From Marivibrio sp040218065 (lineage in GTDB: Bacteria > Pseudomonadota > Alphaproteobacteria > UBA8366 > Aestuariispiraceae), in contig NZ_JAVJQE010000004.1 of the NCBI RefSeq assembly GCF_040218065.1, forward strand, positions 127,639 through 191,638: a stretch of DNA of 64,000 nucleotides, written 5' to 3'. The notes under the pieces were generated by a model. It worked only from the letters and a program-made list of their open reading frames with translations, made no database searches and was not told the DNA's origin. Of the stretch, positions 59,636 to 64,000 are shown piece after piece. Numbering within the stretch: the first letter of the stretch is position 1; each line of letters begins with the position of its first letter. The position numbers were made by a program, and so were the translations under genes.

Positions 59636-60712
59636 TCACGCAGGCTCCGCCTGCTGGCGGTACGGGCGGATGACCGAAGATTCACGGAGATCGAGCAGCG
59701 CGCGTCGGCTCGCTGCGGCGTCGCGACGGTGCGTGCGGGCGTTGGTGTACCGGGAGACCATGTCGGACGATCCCGCCCAGCGTCCCGCCTGCTGGATTTC
59801 TAGAGCCGAGACGCCGGCGTCCAGCATCTCGCTCGCAGCCCCTCGCCGCAGGGAATGGCTCGTCAGCTCCGCGACGACCTGCTCGTCGAGCCCGGCGCGG
59901 GCGGCCGCTCGACGGACGAGATAGGTGATCGAGTGCTTGGATAGAGGACGGTCAAGCAATCGGCCGGCCGACGAGACACGCCGAAAGAGGGGCGCGTCAG
60001 TCTGCTCCGGGTCATCGGGATCAAGCCCGGCGGCCGCGCTGTAGGCAGTGAGCTTCGCCGTCTCGTCCGCGTTAAGTGGCGCGTAGGCCCCGTCACCGGT
60101 TTGGTCGGTCTTGGAGCGTCCGATGTAAACCGAAGCCGTTCCATCCCGCTCGCGGAAAACATCCCCCACGCGAAGCGCCACAACTTCGCTTCGCCGCAGC
60201 AGGCATGCGGACATGACGGTCAGCATCGCACGATCTCGCAGCCCCGCGAGGTCGTGCGGGCAGGCGGCAAGCATTCGCGCCATCTCCGGCCCGTAGACCG
60301 GCCGCGCCTGACGCTGACGCGTGCCTTTGGCGCGATCCAGGCGGCGCAGGGCGAGCGCCACGAGCTTGGAGCGCGTCGGATTGCGCGCGCCCTCGAACCC
60401 GGCGGCTCGATACAGCGTGGAAAGCGCCGCGACGGCGGCGCGAACCGATGCCGGCTTCTGCTCTGCGCCGAGCCGCTCGATGAAGCCGACAATGGCCTCC
60501 GGCTTTTCGGGCAGGGCCTTATGGTTCTGGCTGCGGAGATACCCCGCGAAGCGCATCGCGGTGCGCTGGAGCAGGTCAAGCGTCGCGGGTGCGTAAGCGT
60601 CGACAGCGATCTCCTCGAATGCGAGGAGACGGCTGCGGACCTCGTTGGGAAGGGTGGGGCCGCCCAGCGCCGCCGAGAGGGAGTGGGGGCGATCTATCGT
60701 CATGGTCATCAT
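59636..60712 (-). CDS. Tyrosine recombinase/integrase
   Basis: A 358-residue recombinase. The N-terminal core-binding domain is helical (ATLDLLQRTAMRFAGYLRSQN). Catalytic residues: Arg in LLRRSEVVALRVGD, Lys in RSKTDQTG, His-x-x-Arg in SHSLRRGAASE, Trp in GRWAGSSDM and Tyr in SRYTN. The GRW and SDMVSRYTN pattern is Cre-like. Several ATGs lie within the first four codons. A 13-base inverted repeat lies just before the start, which could be its target. Confidence 0.9.
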   Translation of the reverse strand: MMTMTIDRPHSLSAALGGPTLPNEVRSRLLAFEEIAVDAYAPATLDLLQRTAMRFAGYLRSQNHKALPEKPEAIVGFIERLGAEQKPASVRAAVAALSTLYRAAGFEGARNPTRSKLVALALRRLDRAKGTRQRQARPVYGPEMARMLAACPHDLAGLRDRAMLTVMSACLLRRSEVVALRVGDVFRERDGTASVYIGRSKTDQTGDGAYAPLNADETAKLTAYSAAAGLDPDDPEQTDAPLFRRVSSAGRLLDRPLSKHSITYLVRRAAARAGLDEQVVAELTSHSLRRGAASEMLDAGVSALEIQQAGRWAGSSDMVSRYTNARTHRRDAAASRRALLDLRESSVIRPYRQQAEPA

Positions 60713-60720
60713 GGTCTCCG

Positions 60721-60757
60721 TGATCGGTCGTCGTTCACGAAAAGCGACGGCCGATCA
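60721..60757. other. Lox-like inverted repeat before the recombinase gene
   Basis: TGATCGGTCGTCG (60721-60733) and CGACGGCCGATCA (60745-60757) form 13-base arms with one mismatched pair around an 11-base spacer. The site ends eight bases upstream of the recombinase start. The arm length equals loxP, though loxP has an 8-base spacer. Recombination site or operator. Confidence 0.5.
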
Positions 60758-60869
60758 GGGAGACGGGCGGAGGCGTCCCCGAGCGCCAAGCTTCTGGTTG
60801 TAGGGTTGATTTATGCCGGTATATTCCCGTGCTAGGATGTCTACGGTTGCAGGATGAAGAGGCTGCTGC

Positions 60870-61133
60870 ATGACCAAGATCACGGATCCAGATCCTGACG
60901 ATGACCGGCGTCCCCGGCATCCGGACAGCGATGAACTCAGCATGCTCATCGCATTGCTCGGCCGTTTGAATCGCGTCGGGGTAATCTCCGACACCACGCT
61001 CCAAGCCGTCGTCGCTGAACTCCACGCCGTCTTGGTGAAAGGTGAGCCCGCGGGCGGCGGCCTGACGAAGGAGTTCCGCATCGTCTTCCAGGACGGCGCG
61101 GTTTTGGACAGCCACGCCTCGAAGCGGCGCTGA
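60870..61133 (+). CDS. Small hypothetical protein
   Basis: An 87-residue protein, divergent from the recombinase gene. It has an acidic start (DPDPDDDRRPRHPDSDEL), a helical middle (LSMLIALLGRLNRVGVISDTTLQAVVAELHAVL) and a short C-terminal beta region. No family recognised. A regulator of the recombinase is possible but unsupported. Confidence 0.5.
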   Translation: MTKITDPDPDDDRRPRHPDSDELSMLIALLGRLNRVGVISDTTLQAVVAELHAVLVKGEPAGGGLTKEFRIVFQDGAVLDSHASKRR

Positions 61134-62130
61134 GCGCGAGGATCGCGGCGGCGCGCTCCGGCGCCGTCCGCCGGGCAGCGGGCGGCTACTGCGCATAACT
61201 CTTCATTAGGCGGAGTAACTTCCGGGCGCGTGCGATTCCAGACACGCGCTACTCGGACGGCTTCCTGCCGCTCCGCGTCCGGTTGAGGGTCCTATGGCCA
61301 TTACCTTGGCTCGACGGCAGGTCTTTTCCGCGTCTCGGATATCGGCACGCCATAGCTCTGTCCCAGAAGTTGTGTTCGTAGGTGGCCTTGTCGGACCCAG
61401 GGAGCTTTGGGACCCGCCTGGTACATCGGCCTCGCTTCGCTCTATCCCGTCGTGATCGATAACGGCCGCCTCAGCGCCGACAATGATAGATAGGCGCTCT
61501 ATTGGACGGCACGCCTATCGCTGCAGCGGCCGCCACGCCCTTATGTGATCTGGTCCGATGAACTCGTTTAGGTGGTCAGCGAGTCGCGGCGCTCTCCGGA
61601 CAAGCTCAGCCCTGCGATGCGATATGGTCTGCACCGCAAGCCGACCGCTGGCGAGCCCGTGAAGGTGGACCTCGTGTCTGTCCTGAATACGCCCTGGGAA
61701 GTCTACGGCACGCCGCTCTTCGAGAAGCGGACCATTAAGAAGACAGATCTCCGACGGACACAGGATGCGAACTGATATCGGTCGCAGTCGGATAATATGA
61801 ACCCCGGAATTCTTCAATGGGTGTTCGGAAATCGAGCGCCAATCGCCGATAAGGTCGAAACTCAGACAACTGCTCGGCCGCGTGTATTTCTTTGTGATCT
61901 GCGCCCGTGGGTGCTTCGTCTTTCTCTCGCGCGGTACTCAAGTGCGGCCTTCCAAGAAATTTTACTCAAATCAAGCAATCACCCTCATCTGAGGGGCGTC
62001 CGGTCGCGGAAGCGCCAATACATTCTCGCCCCGTGAGTATCGAGTCCAAGGCTAAACCGGCTCCTCTCGCCGCCGATCGCGCGCACCCGTCGCCGGCGAG
62101 AGCGCCTCAACGAATGAAGGAGCCCCCGAC
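61134..62130. other. Gap of about 1 kb without a supported gene
   Basis: Short open frames occur (for example 61572-61775) but lack ribosome sites and family likeness. The right part (61780-62030) is less GC-rich. The region may hold decayed remnants of the mobile element. No tRNA, terminal repeats or CRISPR repeats were found by eye. Confidence 0.6.
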
Positions 62131-62514
62131 GTGCTAATCCTCGTCGACCGAGCCGTTTCGGCGGAGCTATCGCGCTACTTCACGCCTGACAGGTTTCAGA
62201 CGCTCCTCGACACGACCGAGGAGACCTTGTCCAACCTGATCGAAGAACTCGCCCTCTTGGAGCCGGGGACCAGCGAGTACCGGCGCGTGCGGCATGATCT
62301 GCGGCCCATGACCCAGCAGTTCGGTCTGGCGGCGTTCTGGGCCGCCTTTGAGCGCCTCGAACCCGAATTCGCCATCTCGGCGCGGCGCGTTGAAGCCGCC
62401 TGCAGCCTCAAGATCCTGCTCAAAGAGAGTCTTTCTCAGCTGCGCGCCGGCTTCCCCGCTCAGGCGAACGCTCCGGCGTCCGCGCCAACCGCAGAGGTTC
62501 GCAGCCATGCCTGA
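62131..62514 (+). CDS. HPt-like domain protein
   Basis: A 127-residue helical protein with a candidate phosphotransfer helix RRVRHDLRPMTQQFG, close to the H-x-L-K/R pattern of HPt domains. Preceding helices (FQTLLDTTEETLSNLIEEL) and the following (FWAAFERLEPEFAISARRVEAACSLK) fit a four-helix bundle. The start is GTG; AAGGAG is 14 bases upstream. It overlaps the next gene by eight bases, and a chemoreceptor gene follows. Function inferred from motif only. Confidence 0.5.
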   Translation: MLILVDRAVSAELSRYFTPDRFQTLLDTTEETLSNLIEELALLEPGTSEYRRVRHDLRPMTQQFGLAAFWAAFERLEPEFAISARRVEAACSLKILLKESLSQLRAGFPAQANAPASAPTAEVRSHA

Positions 62515-63070
62515 GCACACTGTTCCGAGCACAAGCGGTTTGGCGCCCTATCAGGCCGCACGCGCCGCGATGATCCGCGCGTTTGACCCCGGAGGAAGTC
62601 CGGAGGCGGCCTATGTGGAGATGAGCGCCGTCCTGGGCCGGCTGGCGCCAGGCGCCTTGTCGCTTGCCGCCGCAATCCAGGGTGAGGCGGTGATGGGCCG
62701 ACCCGTACCGCATGCCTGGATCCGCCGCATGGACCGGATCGTGGAGCACGCCGTCGCCGCTCGAAGTCTCCACGCTTCGGCGTCGGCGATGAGCCGCGAT
62801 CTGGACGACGTGCGCACGGCGCTGCAAAGCGCGTGCGACAAGTTCGATGGGCTCCATGAGGATCTGCAGGAAATCCGCACCGGCCTCGATGCGACCAGCG
62901 AGACGTATCGCGAGCTTGAGGAGGCGATGGATCGCTACCTCGGTGGGGGTGGCGATGCGTTCCTGGCCTGGGCGGAGGCGTATCTCGAGATGAAGCTTCT
63001 CGATGCGCCGCGCTCGCACCACAGCCAGCGACGGAAGGAGATGCTGATGCGTCTGCGGTCCCATGCCTGA
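62507..63070 (+). CDS. Hypothetical helical protein
   Basis: A 187-residue protein, mostly alpha-helical and probably coiled-coil (MSRDLDDVRTALQSACDKFDGLHEDLQEIRTGLDATSETYRELEEAM, about 108-154). No catalytic motif or family recognised. Coupled to the HPt-like gene by overlap and 297 bases before the chemoreceptor gene. A role in signal transduction is possible. Confidence 0.55.
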   Translation: MPEHTVPSTSGLAPYQAARAAMIRAFDPGGSPEAAYVEMSAVLGRLAPGALSLAAAIQGEAVMGRPVPHAWIRRMDRIVEHAVAARSLHASASAMSRDLDDVRTALQSACDKFDGLHEDLQEIRTGLDATSETYRELEEAMDRYLGGGGDAFLAWAEAYLEMKLLDAPRSHHSQRRKEMLMRLRSHA

Positions 63071-63366
63071 GGGGCGCGCGATCTTCGCCCCTCCTTCGTG
63101 GCGTGGGCAGCGATCCAACTGGAATGGGTCGGCGGTCAGAACGCGTCTCGTCCAAGAAGACCCTGAGGACAAGGCTTGTTCGGGCCCGGTCTGAGAAGAC
63201 CCCACGCCGGAGCAAGCCTTCGGAACCCAAACCAACCGTAGCTCAATCCCAAGGGAAACGAGTGACCAGATCCGCGGCGATGTGACCGCATCGGTCGAAA
63301 TTCCGAGCCCGACAGCGCGACCCGGCATCGACCCGCGCCGCTCGCCCTAGAAAGAGGACCAGAACA

Positions 63367-64000
63367 ATGAAAGCTCTCAAGAACGTACGCGTCACCACCC
63401 GGAGCTTCGGCGGGTTCGCGGTCGTGCTCGCATTGCTTTTGATCGCGGGCGGCGTAGGCGTCGTCGGCATGATGCAGGGCGGCGGGTTGTTCTCTGAATA
63501 CCGTCAGCTGGCGCGGGAATCGAACGCCAGCGCCAACTTTGCGGCCGAGATGATGCAGACGCGGTTGGCGGTGAAAAATTTCGTCATCGATAAATCTCCC
63601 GAGACGATTGAGGCGGTGCGCGCAAACGAGAAAGCGTTGACGGCCGATCTGAAGGCGTCCCGCAGGCTGTTCGACGATCCGGAAAAGCTGGCGCTGCTCG
63701 ACGAGATCGAAGGCAAGGTGAAGGATTACGAGGCCGCCTTCGAGGCGGCGGTCGGCCACCACGCCCGGCGCGACGAACTGGTCAAAGGCACGCTCGACGT
63801 CATCGGGCCGGATCTGCGCAAGACGCTGACCGAGATCATGGAGAGCGCCTACGCCGATGACGACGCCCGCGCGGCCTTCGATGCGGGCCAGGTGCAGGAG
63901 CGCTTCCTGCTGGGTCGGCTCTACGCGTCGAAGTTCCTCGTCAGCAACGAGCAGGCGGACTTCGATCGCGCGATGGAAGAGTTCGCCAACGTGGAGCGCC
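63367..64000 (+). CDS. Methyl-accepting chemotaxis protein, N-terminal part
   Basis: Runs off the right edge, with 211 codons visible. A first transmembrane helix (FGGFAVVLALLLIAGGVGVVGMM) follows basic residues. The periplasmic helical sensor part (FSEYRQLARESNASANFAAEMMQTRLAVKNFVIDKSPETIEAVRANEK) resembles 4HB/HBM ligand domains that bind organic acids or amines. The signalling domain lies beyond the window. AGAGGA precedes the start. Confidence 0.75.
   Translation, partial: MKALKNVRVTTRSFGGFAVVLALLLIAGGVGVVGMMQGGGLFSEYRQLARESNASANFAAEMMQTRLAVKNFVIDKSPETIEAVRANEKALTADLKASRRLFDDPEKLALLDEIEGKVKDYEAAFEAAVGHHARRDELVKGTLDVIGPDLRKTLTEIMESAYADDDARAAFDAGQVQERFLLGRLYASKFLVSNEQADFDRAMEEFANVER

Noticed and set aside
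59629..59654. Palindrome CGTGATATCACG plus hairpin at the recombinase stop as an attachment site
   Set aside because: Overlaps the end of the coding region, has no second copy seen in the window, and is short enough to be a simple terminator.
61572..61775. 67-codon open frame in the 1 kb gap
   Set aside because: No ribosome site, no family similarity, and stops closely surround it in a decayed region.

Overview
The window reads as a GC-rich alphaproteobacterial genome segment (codon use, ATGA-type overlaps, RpiR/TRAP/betaine gene content), probably a marine or salt-tolerant Rhodospirillales-type heterotroph; the lineage is an inference from gene content only. Nearly all of it is coding, in long co-directional operons. 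No rRNA, tRNA or CRISPR array was seen.

Layout. 1-4.6 kb: end of a DHDPS-family gene, 3-hydroxyanthranilate dioxygenase, a DctPQM TRAP transporter and aspartate dehydrogenase. 4.8-9.8 kb: a 2-oxoglutarate oxygenase and GMC dehydrogenase, divergent from a peptide-type binding protein, with a BetI-like TetR regulator. 10-17.4 kb: a betaine catabolic cluster (class III aminotransferase, enolase-superfamily betaine epimerase-like enzyme, dimethylglycine/sarcosine dehydrogenase, RpiR regulator, Rieske demethylase, carboxymuconolactone-decarboxylase-like protein). 17.5-21.9 kb: a second RpiR regulator and a polar amino acid ABC importer. 22.3-30.8 kb: a nine-gene heme-uptake operon (receptor, hemP, tonB, hmuS, exbBD, hmuTUV). 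30.8-32.7 kb: periplasmic rhodanese, DsrE-like protein and TspO. 32.8-41.9 kb: feoA-feoA-feoB-feoC, a small M14-like hydrolase, then six genes resembling a ferrosome (fez) operon around a P1B-6-type ATPase, followed by two divergent genes for related heavy-metal-associated-like proteins. 42.6-49.3 kb: a second demethylation operon (Rieske oxygenase, GcvT/DmdA-like protein, cupin, PLP decarboxylase, GMC dehydrogenase, GlxA-type AraC regulator). 50.1-55.2 kb: an imelysin/di-heme cytochrome/DUF1513 operon. 55.5-62 kb: mobile-element functions (MobA/MobL relaxase, tyrosine recombinase, palindromic repeats, a lox-like inverted repeat). 62.1-64 kb: an HPt-like protein, an unknown protein and the start of a chemoreceptor.

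Two themes dominate. The first is iron: heme import, ferrous iron import, putative membrane-bounded iron storage and an IrpA-type operon lie within about 33 kb. Four of the promoters carry related palindromes of Fur-box form. Those at feo and at the divergent pair are nearly identical, which suggests one iron-responsive regulon in which Feo supplies Fe2+ and the ATPase loads it into ferrosomes. The second is breakdown of methylated amines (betaines, choline-like alcohols), spread over three separately regulated clusters.

The most exciting candidate is the feo-linked fez-like cluster with its extra arginine-motif proteins, M14-like hydrolase and low-complexity membrane proteins. It resembles published ferrosome operons but has an accessory layout I do not recognise.
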